A DNA stretch of 64,000 nucleotides from Girardia tigrina (Eukaryota; Platyhelminthes; Tricladida; Dugesiidae). The first letter of the stretch is position 1, and each line of letters opens with the position of its first letter. The position numbers and the translations under genes are program-made. Under the pieces are notes generated by a model, which saw only the letters and a list, made by a program, of their open reading frames with translations, had not been told where the DNA came from and made no database searches. Shown in pieces: positions 32,694 through 44,219 of this stretch. The stretch lies in NCBI GenBank assembly GCA_001938485.1, contig MQRK01249566.1, positions 12,943 through 76,942 on the forward strand. Reading direction: 5' to 3'.

Positions 32694-32984
32694 TACATCA
32701 GAGAGACAAATCGTCATCTCAAAACTCGGATTAGTGAGCACTCGCAAATGAGTCGATCAAGTAAGATTCTTGATCATTGGTTATGTTGTAAGGATAGAAC
32801 CTCATCCATTTCAAAAAGTGAGTTTTCTGTTCTACAAAAGGGAATCGATTCACAATATGAACGACAGTTTTGTGAATCTCTACTAATAAAACACTACAAC
32901 CCATCAATTAACATTCAGAATTGGCAAAGTATACGTGATTGTACAATCAATTATGCAATAAATGTTCTATTTGAAAATTCGTAA
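32691..32984 (+). mobile_element. PLE GIY-YIG domain and C-terminus, right piece of a split copy
   Basis: The frame reads VYIRETNRHLKTRISEHS, the YI.ET.RHL...I.EH core of the PLE GIY-YIG endonuclease. It continues open for about 80 residues (SEFSVLQKGIDSQYERQFCE, SLLIKHYNPSINIQ) to a stop at 32984. The YERQFCESLLIKHYNPSINIQ block is the C-terminal motif common to all PLE copies here (compare YWERVTCEALLIRSMDPKI). The frame to the left is interrupted by the insertion units. Confidence 0.8.
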
Positions 32985-33430
32985 CAGAGAAGTTGAGTGT
33001 GAAGCTTGAATAATTATTTTGGGATCCATGGATCTTATTAATAAGGCTTCACACGTTACTCTCTCCCAGTAATTCTTAAATCCATTACACAGAATTCGAA
33101 AATCATTTTCTTCGATTTTCTTTTTACATTTTAAAGTATGTTCGGCAATATTGATCCCATTATCCAATCGACTATGCTCTTTGATCTGTTTGCAGAGATG
33201 ACGAGATGTCTCTGCAATGTATGTGGCGTTACACTCATTACACGTATATTTATTTACAAGATCGGAGCACAAATCGAGAGGAGTGGGAGATTTATTGCTG
33301 AATATATCATGAATTTTATATGATTGGGAAATAATTTTTGATTCATGGTATTTGGGATCAAACTTTTCAAAATTGATGATTTTAAATGTGTAAAGCCCTC
33401 TGAATAAGGAATCGATAAGATATGTCTTGA
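32975..33430 (-). mobile_element. PLE fragment with GIY-YIG endonuclease domain, tail-to-tail with the previous one
   Basis: The minus strand carries the best-kept GIY-YIG domain of the window: NKYTCNECNATYIAETSRHL followed by KQIKEHSRLDNGINIAEHTL and CNGFKNYWERVTCEALLIRS. The CxxC...YI.ET.R.L...I.EH pattern is diagnostic. Upstream, 33330-33430 still shows the end of the reverse-transcriptase C-terminal extension (DPKYHESKIISQSYKIHD-like). The frame stops at about 32967, immediately against the end of the plus-strand PLE. Confidence 0.85.
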
Positions 33431-34715
33431 TTCAAATGGGTATATGAAAATTATGAAAACATAAAAATTATGTATATAATGTGAAAAAAATCAAAATTAT
33501 GTAAAATTATGTATTTAATATGAGAAAATATCAATTTAATATCAAAAAATAAATTAAATATGAAAAAAATCTTAATTTATTATGCAAAATAGACTCCAAA
33601 TGTAAAATTTTTATTCATAGTTATTAAAACTTCTTCCTTGGTGACAAGCTGAATTGCAAAAGTGTATTTTAAAAGTATTTTTCATATTAAATTGATATTT
33701 TTTCATATTAAATGTTAATATCAATTTCATAATTGAATAATTTTTTTTAGAAAAACTGCCGAGTTTGTGAATTTGGCAATTACATAAATTCGACATAACA
33801 TATATTAAAATATTGATTAATAAGGCTTATTATTATAAGAAAAACCAAATTTATTTCTTCATAACCTCATATTAATCCCCAAATCATTATTATTATCAAA
33901 ATATTTATATTATTTTAACTTTATTATAAAAAATCTGTTCTGTTTAAATTTTTTTATACTGATTTATTTATAATTATATTTTGTTTCATTTCATTAAAGT
34001 TGAATTTCAAGCTTCAACTTTAACAATAAATAGCAAAGATTCAGAAAGTTGTGTCTAAAAAGAACAACTGACACTTTTAAGATGGAAAATAAAAAACAAA
34101 AGTTTGCTAGCGTTAAAGAAACTTTAGCTTTTACATTAAAGAAAATCTATTGTAAAAATGACAATGTAACACAATTTTAAAAGATATTTTCCGTAGCATA
34201 TAACGGCTTTTTGCAAAGAATGAATGTCTCTCATGAACAAATCACGACCTTGATGACTTTTTCTAAAGAAGTTTTAAGGAAAAGTTATATCAGATGAAAT
34301 ACCTAATCAAATGGAGTCCAAACATGATGAAGAAATTCTGATTTTAATTTAATGATGGATTAATTAGGAATGTAGTACTTGATTCCTTCGTGATTAAGAA
34401 TTAAAATAATTTTCCATATAACATAACATTCTTATCGTAAATTAAAGTTTAATAAATCATTATCCGTTCCTAACCTTCTCTAATCATTCACATCTTCAGC
34501 TGGTATACCTATTAAAGTTCATTTCTCATCCAATCTAACCATTGATTAAAAATTATTTCATTGATGGTCACCCAGGCTTTCGTTTTTTCATAATCAATTT
34601 GCGTATTTTGCTTGACTTTCCGTGGTCCCATGGGTTCTTTCGAACTTATCAACAACGTTACGATTTCTGGCGGATACGCAATTCAATGGCCTAGATTGTC
34701 TGTCCATTACTTCCG
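33430..34715. other. AT-rich spacer
   Basis: 33430-33560 has repeated ATGTAAAATTATG / ATATGAAAAAAAT words. A stretch at 34090-34330 has one coding-like frame (MENKKQKFASVKETLAFTLK) that is soon interrupted, and 34540-34720 is less AT-rich without a named family. Confidence 0.3.
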
Positions 34716-34725
34716 AACAATTTTA

Positions 34726-34795
34726 AATGCAAGAGATCTACTTATAAATTAGAAGTAGTTTATATTAATTTTTATTGTTTTTTTGAATCAAAGCA
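34726..34795 (+). repeat. Interspersed repeat family B, short copy
   Basis: About 70 bp nearly identical to 37171-37240 (GCAAGAGATCTACTTATAAA and GAAGTAGTTTATATTAATTT), same orientation. Confidence 0.7.
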
Positions 34796-34799
34796 CTTT

Positions 34800-36240
34800 G
34801 TCCACCATGGACACATTGAGATCAGTGACTGTGTAACTTTTTGCAATATTTTGCTTGATTCCAACACTATTCTTTTAATTACAAATTATTGAAAAGAAAT
34901 TGTTTTCAGGATTAATTTTCAAATGAAATTTAATATTAACTTTTAATTAATGCTAATTTAATATGGTTTAATTTTCTTCTCGAAATAAATTAATTTAAAA
35001 TAAAGAGAATTAAAATTGACTTTGGATTGTTTCCGTCTTTCTAAAATATTGACATTGCATCTTCTGCATTATCAACGAAGAGGTCCAGTAAAAAAATTTT
35101 CTTGCATCGCTTGTAAGTTTGATTCATTGACTTTAGAGTTCCGGAATGTTTACCGTTTATTAATCAAGAAGTCCATGGTAATCAATCACAGTTTGTTACA
35201 ATTTGATTGATTCCTTTCCTCAACAGTTATTTCCGTAGAATTTGTACATTATAAATCATCATAGTACCTATATGTTCTGACGTGAATAAGTACATTTGAA
35301 TAATGTTAACAGAAAGGGATGTTTGAATCATTTATTTTCATTTTTCTTTTTTTAATTATTAAAATTATTGTGTAGTCGCAGCGTGACCATTGCAGCGCTG
35401 ATGACTTGTTCCACAGCCGTGATTATTGATCCCGGCCTCGGGGAACTGTGCAAAAGAAAAAACTTCCTCATTTTGTTTCCTCCGTCTGATTCGACTCCCT
35501 GATTATCGCAGCCCGTGACCAGGCTTTCCGGGGCTCAGCCATAGAACAAGATAATTACAAGATTTTGCCTTAGTTTTTCTATTTCGTTAAAAATCAATAA
35601 AAATTTATTCAATTTCAAAATCCAACGCTTTCCTGTCTTCTCCCGAATAAATATCAATTTTATTAAATTCAATTTTCCTTCTCAACCGCCACAATAAATT
35701 ATTCAAGGTCGGTGGAATCACATAAAAATTTATTTTCGCAAAAGAATTCTATTTTCTCATAATCTCAACCAGGCAAATATTGCTTCCATCGATCATTTTT
35801 GTGAAAGTTTTGAAATCAATTTCATAATTTCTGTGACCATAAATTTACGTTTCAGTTTATTGTCCTTCAGTGTATCTCATACTACACTAATTTCTCAAAT
35901 GGAAGTATTTCTAGCAATAACAATTCAAAACATACAACAACTTTTATACGTGTGGGATAAATTAATATTTGTAAATAATTTATCATCAAATTTAATTAGA
36001 CATGGTTCAAAAATATTCCTATATTTTAACTCTCCTATTTTTGAAATACGATTTTATAAAATGACAAATTTGTTTAAATATTGTTAGAAATCGCGTGAAA
36101 ATTTAATATACTGTTTTTTTAAATAAATTTTGGTTGTATTTGCATTTTTTCTGTTATCTTTATTTTAAACCAAAACTTTTTCTACTCAAAAAAATATTTA
36201 AACAAAAAATCTGAACATTTTATTCTTTGTTAAAATTAAC
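34800..36240. other. AT-rich spacer with a GC-rich island at 35375-35560
   Basis: The island contains CGCAGCGTGACC, CCCGGCCTCGGGG and CCGGGGCTCAGCC and is probably the end of a degraded mobile element, but it has no frame or repeat partner in the window. The rest is unremarkable. Confidence 0.35.
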
Positions 36241-36244
36241 TATA

Positions 36245-36600
36245 AGCCTCCTCCCCACGGCGGCAGTACATGAACCTGGATAGAATTCATGCGGCACTTA
36301 CCCGTCATTAATGACATATAGGGACTATCAGGAGCTGAGTCTGTTGTATCATTGTGTAGACAAACTCGTCTACCCTCAACTGGTCATGGGCCCCGCCGTT
36401 AGACGTTTCCACGATCCCGCTCAGAGATAGCATGCCTTTAAGGAGGTGGATTGCAGGCCTTGGCCCTCCGTACTATCGTTGCTCGGCATCCAACAAAGGC
36501 AAGCTTCGGACACTTTAGCCTAGAGAGAATTCTAGTTTCCCAGGAACACCACGTGGAGGTATGTCCGATTGGCTTAACACAGGTTACCAAAGTAACAGGT
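36245..36600 (-). repeat. GC-rich repeat related to the structured insertion unit, inverted and partial
   Basis: On the minus strand, GGACATACCTCCACGTGG and CCTGGGAAACTAGA / CTCTAGGCTAAAGTGTCC match copy 2 of the unit at about 32327-32390, including the CTAGA hairpin. The rest (another 250 bp) is GC-rich, with its own hairpin GTAGACGAGTTTGTCTAC, but differs from the units in the PLE. There is no PLE sequence around it, so the PLE target is not obligatory for all relatives. Confidence 0.55.
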
Positions 36601-37059
36601 CCCCAAATTAACTATAAATTTTTTAACACTTTTTTACATAATATAAATTTGTTTATTATTTTGATTCCTTTCTTTGTATTATTAATCAGTGTTTCTTCAT
36701 ATTTTTTGATTTAGAAACAAAACGTGAACAGAAAAAAGTGCACATAGAAAAATTGGCACGTGAAAAATTACGCACATGGAAACGAATTTTTATATTAATA
36801 ATTCAATTTAAACGAAAACAAATGCAGCCAAAATAAGTATATTTTCATAAAGTCTAAAATTTATTGAGAACCAACAGAAATGATTGATGAACAGAAATAT
36901 AAACTACTGTATATCAGCTATTGTCCTTAAATAAGATAATTAATTTTATTAACTACTCACAAAATTAAACTCCTAATATTTTTCAAACTTATCTTCTTTT
37001 AATCACCATTTTAAAATCTTCGTTAATGTTTTACTTTCGTTATTTAGCCATGCGTTTAA

Positions 37060-37350
37060 AATTTAAACTTTGGACACTTACTCATTTTCGATGGCGAGAA
37101 ATGATTATGTAAAAATTTGACCGAAAAAAACTTTTTAAAATCCCAAAATGGGAAAATTCGGAGATCCCGAACAGTTTTAATTGCAAGAGATCTACTTATA
37201 AATTAGAAGTAGTTTATATTAATTTTTATTGTTTTTTGAATCAAAATATTTTACATGTTAAATTTTTAAATTTTAAAAACTTTGTTTGAAAAGTAGAGTT
37301 TTGTCTAAATAAAGAATGGATATAAAAAATTTAATTTTTTGATTTACTAG
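37060..37350 (+). repeat. Interspersed repeat family B, copy 2
   Basis: Matches the complement of 23195-23480 along its length; see there. It has the GGAAAATTCGGAGATCCCG head and the ACTAGTTTAAATT-flanked tail. Confidence 0.65.
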
Positions 37351-39095
37351 TTTAAATTATTTAGAAAGTATTTCCCCTTGAAAAATTGTTTCCAATAAAA
37401 ATTTTAATAACTTTTTAAAAAATTAACTTCAATTAATTATTTAGAAAATATGATTTACTTATAAAATTTTTTTTCAATAAAATTATGATTTTAAATATTT
37501 AGATATTTTTCATTTTCAAATATTCAAAAAATTATCAATTCTCGAAATCTTAACAAATCATATTTTATTTTTCGTTTCCCTCTTAGAAGTACATTTTTTC
37601 ATGTGCGCTTTCATACCTATGGGGTATTTTTTGAGTGCGCTTTTTTCATTACTCTTTTTTTCGCAAACTCAAACTAAATTAATAATCCATACAGATTAAA
37701 AAATATAAAAATCAGAACAATTACAAATAAAACATCATTGAATAATTAATATTATCAAGTTCATTTGAACCCACTCCGAATAATAATTAATATTATTATA
37801 TTATTATCGAAACGGTCAACCCGGTCAAATGTGTCCAGAAACGGAAACAGATAGACAAAAAAAAGAAAGAAAGGTTCAATTACCATCGCAAACGACTCCT
37901 GTTCTCGAACATTTATAGTTATATTATTTAAAGTGCCAAAGACATTTTTTCGCATAAATTAAAGAATGAACCTTTACAACAACGATTCTCTTAACATTGA
38001 AGATAATTCCAAATAATTTTCCGATATAGATTGGTGTGGAAAATGATAAAATATTGAAAATAAAACTTGTTTTTGGAAGAAGATTCTTGAATGGATTTAG
38101 ACATTTGTTATCTTTAAAATAATCCTTATTTTTTATACAGCAAAAAATATTTTAAGAGCTTGATTATTTATCAGTAATCCATTATTGATTCTTTAATTAC
38201 TTTATCACACCTTTACATCGAACGTCTATATAGTATGATGGGGATTTCCACTTTTAATAAGACAACACATTTTTACCATTTTTTCTTCTCTTTAGAAGAT
38301 CAAACATCGTAATGTTTTACATACAAGTCATTTACACACCACATTGACTATTATGAAATTTGTTAATATTAAAATACTTTAATATGATTAGATAAATCAC
38401 TTTCGACATACAAGCTTGGTTTTAAATATAATATTTTTAATATAAAAAAGGTTTTAGAAAATTAAGTAAATATTATTTAATAAAAATTTATTAATTTATT
38501 CTAATTTTTGGAATTAATTTTGCAATAATATTAAATGTTTAAAAACATATTCTAATAAATCTTATTTATAAAGGCAAATGTATGTTTATCTATTCACTCT
38601 GCAGTTGTAGACGGTACCACAAAATGCAACCAAGTTATCCACATACACTCAAGCAAAGGTTTATGCCAACTTTTTTACTGAGAAAATATTATGCTTTTCT
38701 TTGATACAGACTGCTTACATACCTGAGCAATAGGATTGCAGTAATTCAAAATATGTAGGTAGCGAATAGAATCAAAGACTGTGTGAGCTCTCATATACTA
38801 TCAATAGCACGTTCTACTTTGAGATAGTTTGCTGAGATATCACATACATACTATCAGATTTTCGAAATGTACGGCGGGTACCTCTGCTGGTATTAAATGT
38901 TTTTTATTTCTATTTTCCAAATAAAATCAGATTTTGCAAATTATTTCTTGTAAATACAATTTAATAATTTTGGTTGAGGAAATATTAATTACCAATTAGA
39001 ATCAAAGTAGATCAAAATACCCTTCAATAACACTACCAGACAAATTTGAACTTTTTGTTATCTTAATGTTTTTTATTTACTTTGAAAAAGTGCAA
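37350..39095. other. AT-rich spacer
   Basis: No family-like frame was found. The stretch 38570-38890 is less AT-rich and may hold degraded element sequence. Confidence 0.35.
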
Positions 39096-39099
39096 AAGT

Positions 39100-39524
39100 C
39101 CGAGGTCGAAAACCAGTAACGCAGTACTTATGACGAAGTAATTTATATTTTAAGGAGTGCAAATTATCCAACAAAAGTCAACCGTCATTCTCGGATCTGC
39201 TCTTCATTGATATCACTGTTTCAGTGTTGAGAGGGTCTGGTGAAATCGGTCACCATGTTCATCTGTGACCTGTTCCACCTCGGATGGGAAAAAATCTATG
39301 TGACTTTTTAGAAAGTGAATTTTTGGAGACATACTCACCCTCATCAATTCAAATGCATCCAGCATTTCTGAAACTATCTCGCTAATCAGGAGACCAATGT
39401 TTGCCTGAGAAAAAATAAAAATAAATAGCAAATACCATATAATCCTGCGTTTATTTGAAGTTGGATATTCAAAACGATAACTGGAAAAAACGCGTATCGA
39501 CAAAGGCAGGAAATGAGATGCCAA
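39100..39524 (-). pseudogene. C-terminal remnant of a multicopy invertebrate protein of unknown function
   Basis: The minus strand reads VSMSPKIHFLKSHIDFFPSE, then VTDEHGDRFHQTLSTLKQ, and after stops DPRMTVDFCWIIC. This order (MS.K.HFL.SH.D.FP; DEHGERFHQD; RYQGRWDP.M..DYCW) is the conserved end of a protein family repeated many times in arthropod and other invertebrate genomes. It is probably borne by mobile elements. The class of the element is not known to me. Only the last part is present and it is interrupted. Confidence 0.55.
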
Positions 39525-39714
39525 TTCGAAGAAGACTGCAAATGATATCTGATATTACTTTCTGAAATTCTTGAAGTGTTCTAAAGTTATAAATAACGGT
39601 TAACCCAGTACCATTTTTTTCCTTCTTCAGATATTTTCTTTAGTTCCTCTACTTTATCCTTCTAAAGTTTAAATTGGGGTTCTAGATTTAAATATTTTCA
39701 ATGTAAATATATCT

Positions 39715-40720
39715 TTTAATTAGGATTATTAAGAACATTAATTGGATTTTCAATACATTTATTGATATCACAACTTGAATTGCCACGGCTCCACGTCAAT
39801 TGAAGATAGTAAATTGGTCGGGAAACAATTCGTCAGCGATTTTTAATCGGTTCGAAAAATAATTTAAAAAAAAACGTTTTCATTTTACAAATAGAATTTT
39901 TATTTAAAAAATAAATTTGAAAATAAATTTATTTAAAGTATAGTAAATAAATAAATAACCATTTAAAATTTTTATTTAAAATATTAAAATAAATTTATTG
40001 TTCTCCGTTGATCTTTCAAAAGCTGAAATTGTACTCATGATCAAAATGAAGACCGAGATTTAGAGCTGCTTTTGAAAATTAAATTAATAATGTTATTAAA
40101 GTTTTGGGTTGAAATGTCAGTATTTTATAAATAAATATAGATAACTTGTTATTTTATCGGAATTCTATTTGTAAATTCTATATTTTAAATAAATTTATTT
40201 TCAAATCTATTTTTTTAAATAAAAATATTTTTGATTTTGTTTTTTAAATAAAAAAAATTAAAAAATTCTATTTTGCCCCTACCGAAAATCCCCGACCAAT
40301 TGTCGCCTACGTATTGTGTGCCGAACAATTTACCCCGACCAATTGACGTGTTCCCAATTTTTTTTCTACAATTATCCACAAAAATTTTGTAACTAGTTAT
40401 CGTTCTTGATTGATAATTTTTTAAATTCTATTTCTAAACGTCTTATTATTCAAAAAATTTTAATTTTAATTTAATTTCCAAAATCGATTACATAATAAAT
40501 TACTATTTAAATTAAAAAATAATTTTAATTATTTAAAGACATTTTTTAAATATATTATTTATGATATATTAATTTAACTTTAAAGTTATTATTTATATTT
40601 TTTGATTAAATAATCCGACATCTTAAAACATTCAAAATATCGATCTTCCATCTGCGTGGGGAAACAATCCTTAAACAACATAAAATAAACACCATTCAAA
40701 AATATTCCTCACAAGACAAA
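39715..40720 (+). repeat. Interspersed repeat family C, copy 3 (blocks far apart)
   Basis: Block 1 is at 39730-39790 (AAGAACATTAATTGGATTTTC, TCACAACTTGAATTGCCA) and block 2 at 40645-40720 (CCATCTGCGTGGGGAAACA, CATTCAAAAATATTCCTCAC). The two are about 900 bp apart instead of 320-430, so there is an insertion or they belong to two partial copies. Small GC-richer patches at 39785-39840 and 40265-40350 repeat the word CGACCAATTG. Confidence 0.45.
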
Positions 40721-41640
40721 AATCCATTTCTATATTTTAAATAATTATTATTCTTAACAGTTCTAAATCTCATTTTTAGTTGTTATTTCTTGTTTCTTTA
40801 TTACTTCTCTTTTATTTCTTTTTCAATTTTTTTAAAACTAAAGACAAAAATAAATTTTTTTCAAGTGGAATTTTTTGTTGAAGAAAAATTTGATAAATTT
40901 TGAACTGTTGTTGAACAAACAATTTGTGCCGAACGAAACTGAATCAAATTAATGAGTTTTTTTTCCTAAAAAATATTTCCAAAATAATTCAATTGGCAAA
41001 TCAAATGATAAAACATACAAAAACGTTTGTCGAAAATCGTGATTAAATTCGATAATTCCACTCTTCACGTTTTGATATTTTAAGTGAAAGGTAATTACTT
41101 CCCCGACTCCCGTTGGCGGACTGAGAGCGAAGCTGCGTTCCCCCCCGACATCATTAACTGAATGTTATGTTAAAATACTTTAATTTTGATTTGGAATTCT
41201 CAAATTAAGTATAATTTATTGGGAAATTATTTCAAAGATGCGGCTGACTGCCAGATTCCTACAATTTGCGTTTGGAAGGAACTATTTATTGAACATATAA
41301 TTGTTCTTTTCTGACAACTTGTCAGTAACAAGTTTCCTAATTAGATTCTTGAAGCTGGGATATCTGGGTAACTCGATAAATCGTGCAATTTTACTTTCGA
41401 CTTAAAAATAAAATGAACAAATAAAATTATAATAGGTTATTCAGTATAAAATTTTGAGACATGATTACAATAAATTCAAATAATTATAATTTAACGTTGA
41501 CTTAACATTTTGTTACTCAATTTTTTTTAATTACTAAATATCTTGGCTATTGAACACATCAATAAAAATTTATTAAAATTGCTGATAATTTGTTTTAATA
41601 ATCAATATTTTAAACAATTGAATAAGCAGAAATTCTAACT
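40720..41640. other. AT-rich spacer with small GC patch at 41100-41150
   Basis: The patch (CCCCGACTCCCGTTGGCGGAC) has no partner recognised. Otherwise nothing. Confidence 0.35.
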
Positions 41641-41659
41641 ATTATGAAGTGCGAGTTCC

Positions 41660-41896
41660 TATAAGGGACTTTCGATTCAAGTTTCGAATGCAAATGTTGA
41701 AAGGATTTTTAGTGTGATGGGAAATCTATGGACCAACGAACGTAATCGAATGTCGTTGAATTTACTTAAAAGTGAACTTTGTATCTTCTTTAATATTCCT
41801 TATACATGCCAAAATATAAGAGAAATATTTTCTAAAAATAAAAAACTGCTAAAAGCTACATCGCAGAATGAAAAATATAAAAAGAACCAAAACTAA
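41660..41896 (+). pseudogene. hAT transposase C-terminal dimerisation domain
   Basis: The frame reads GLSIQVSNANVERIFSVMGN, then LWTNERNRMSLNLLKSEL, CIFFNIPY and a lysine-rich end. This is the hAT dimerisation domain (S.A..ER.FS......R..M......L). Only the last 75 or so codons are kept; nothing of the zinc finger or catalytic core precedes it on this strand. It meets a minus-strand hAT-like gene tail to tail. Confidence 0.8.
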
Positions 41897-41929
41897 TAAA
41901 TAAAAATATATGGAAAATAAAATTTTGTT

Positions 41930-42434
41930 GTTTTATTTTTAAATTTTGTCCGGTATTCTTCGAAGTTTCAACTGGCAACCGTATTAATACACCATTATTT
42001 TTTGATAATAAAAATTCTTGTCGTAATTTTTTATAACTATCAATTTGCGAGAAACTACGAAGAGTAGAAGATTTTAAACGATATATTTTTGAAATATTTT
42101 GATTGATACTTTCAAATGAATTGTTATTATCTTCGATATCGTCAATAAGTGAATCGCTTGTGAAAGGGAAAAGACGTTTCAATAGTTTGTTGCCATTACA
42201 GTCGAAGTCGTTGTAACATGATCGATTGTATAAAGAATTCATCAGATCAATTAGCTGTTGATTTATTCTTGAATTGATATAATGATTAATGTTGGATAAT
42301 AAAATCAAACTGATTTCTGAATCTTGAGCTGATAATTTTTCAAGCATAAAATTTATAGCAAAACTTGCCACTCTGAGATTAGTTTTTTTATCACTAATTG
42401 CATTAAGAGTAATTTCAACTGGCTTAAGTGACAT
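41930..42434 (-). pseudogene. hAT-like transposase fragment
   Basis: An open frame on the minus strand starts with ATG at 42434. Its first 60 residues (ITLNAISDKKTNLRVASFAI, NFMLEKLSAQDSEISLILLS) have the helical pattern of the middle part of some hAT transposases. The end (YKKLRQEFLLSKNNG) resembles the stretch just before their dimerisation domain. Together with the hAT-type terminus at 42775-42885 this suggests a deleted hAT element, but the match is by pattern only. Confidence 0.4.
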
Positions 42435-42774
42435 ATGATTTTTTATTTTACAATGTAGTTTAAAAAAACGTTTAATTAAAGTTATTCTTTTAATACAAAA
42501 TTGATATAATTTTAATTGTAAATAAACATTGTGATTTTTTTATTTTACAACCTAATTTAAAAAAAAACATTTAATTATAATTATATTTTTTTAATACAAA
42601 TTTTATACAATTTTAATTTTAAATAAAACATTTTTGATTTTTATTATACAACTGAATTTTTAAAAAAACATTTGATTGTAATTATTTTTTGAATACAAAT
42701 TTTGAGTTACATTAATAAAAATTTAAAAATTAAAAAAAATGCTGTGGAAAATGTTTTAGTAAGAAAGTGTCGAG

Positions 42775-42885
42775 AAGTATAGGCCCGAAGCCCGTCGGGT
42801 TTCAGGCTCGGGCTTCGGGCTTCAAAAAATATGAAAACCCGTCGGGCTTCGGGCTTGAAGCCCGCCCGTTCCAAACACTAGTTTT
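42775..42885 (-). mobile_element. hAT-type 5' terminus with repeated CCCG motifs
   Basis: On the minus strand the end reads TAGTGTTTGGAACGGGCGGG, followed by several copies of GCTTCGGGC / AGCCCGAAGCCCG in both orientations over 100 bp. GC-rich subterminal repeats and a CAGTG/TAGTG-like tip are typical of hAT elements, where they bind transposase. The other terminus was not found. Confidence 0.6.
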
Positions 42886-44215
42886 GTATTAACCCATGAA
42901 ACGCAAAGACAACACAAATATAACAAGTAATGAAATCCATGCCCGTTGCCCATACGGGCAGCTCCGTAGCATATAATAGTAATAAAATAGTTGCATTAAT
43001 ATTATACAAACTATAATATAATAATAATCAAAATAATTCAAAAACAGTAACAACTTGTTTCTTTTTCTTAATACAAAAGTCTTTAAGAAAGCAAAAGATT
43101 AATGTCACGCCGATTTTATGACCTACTCTAAAACATCAAAGACGGACTTTCCTTAATTCGATAGTGATATAGAAAATCGCGTCATTGCGTGAGATCTGTC
43201 AATTTTAATTTTGGTTATACATTGAATGATCCGATCGGCTTTTATGATCTTCTCCAACAGATGAAAATGAATAAACTGATAAGTATCAATTATAATTCAA
43301 TCAGAAACTGTTGTCCATTTTCCAAGCGAAACATGCGATATCCTTATTGAAAGTGAAACTTTTTTTTCGGAAACATTTCTCGTAAAAGACATTCCAAATA
43401 AAATTTTATTTTAAAATTGATTCTTAATGAAATCCTCATTTAATAATTCTTCTGAAACAGAAAATTATGTTATAAACAATACAAATTATGTTTCAACATC
43501 TCTAAAGTCTTTCATCCTTTCACCAAGACACCATTTTATGGTTCTATTATACTAAAAGCATTAACATGGCTTTCCAAACATTTAATATTAATGTATTTAA
43601 AATTGCTTTTTCAATATTAATCAACAACCATTTCTGGACTTGATTTATATTTTGATATTTATTAAGAATAACAAAAATAAAAACTTAATTAAAATTAAAT
43701 TTAATTATCAAAAAAATTTAATACTCATGAGGAGCTTTGTCCGCTCCATGAGACATTTCTGTGTACCTGGTTGGAGCTCAGGGTTGCGATCGACGGAGGT
43801 GTCGACGTTCCGAGTGAGCACTGGATAATGACAAAGTAACCCTGCGTCCCCTCTGAATATCTGATTGTGGTAACACTGTGATTTATCACGTTCCTTTCGG
43901 CATGAAATTCCTTCGGAATATGATTTTTCTCATTGCAATACAAACCACTCAACATGAAAATGACAAGACAACAAATATGGAGTTAAATTGTTTATTTCGA
44001 AAAAAAATCAGTTAATTACAAAAGATTATTTAAAAACTGCATTAAATTTACAAATTAATTATTTAGAGTTATTTTTTTATTAATTTTGTGTCTAATAACC
44101 GGAGCATCACACTTTATTTATTTAATTTAAGAAACAAAAAACACCATTTTAAAATATATTTTATAATAATATAGTTGGATGATTTTACCATTATTTGCAG
44201 GTCACTGGTTAGCTT
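42886..44215. other. AT-rich spacer with a GC-richer stretch at 43735-43925
   Basis: A small hairpin GCCCGTTGCCCATACGGGC lies at about 42940. The 43735-43925 stretch has no confirmed frame and no partner in the window. Part of family C block 1 may be present at 43555-43620. Confidence 0.3.
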
Positions 44216-44219
44216 TTTT

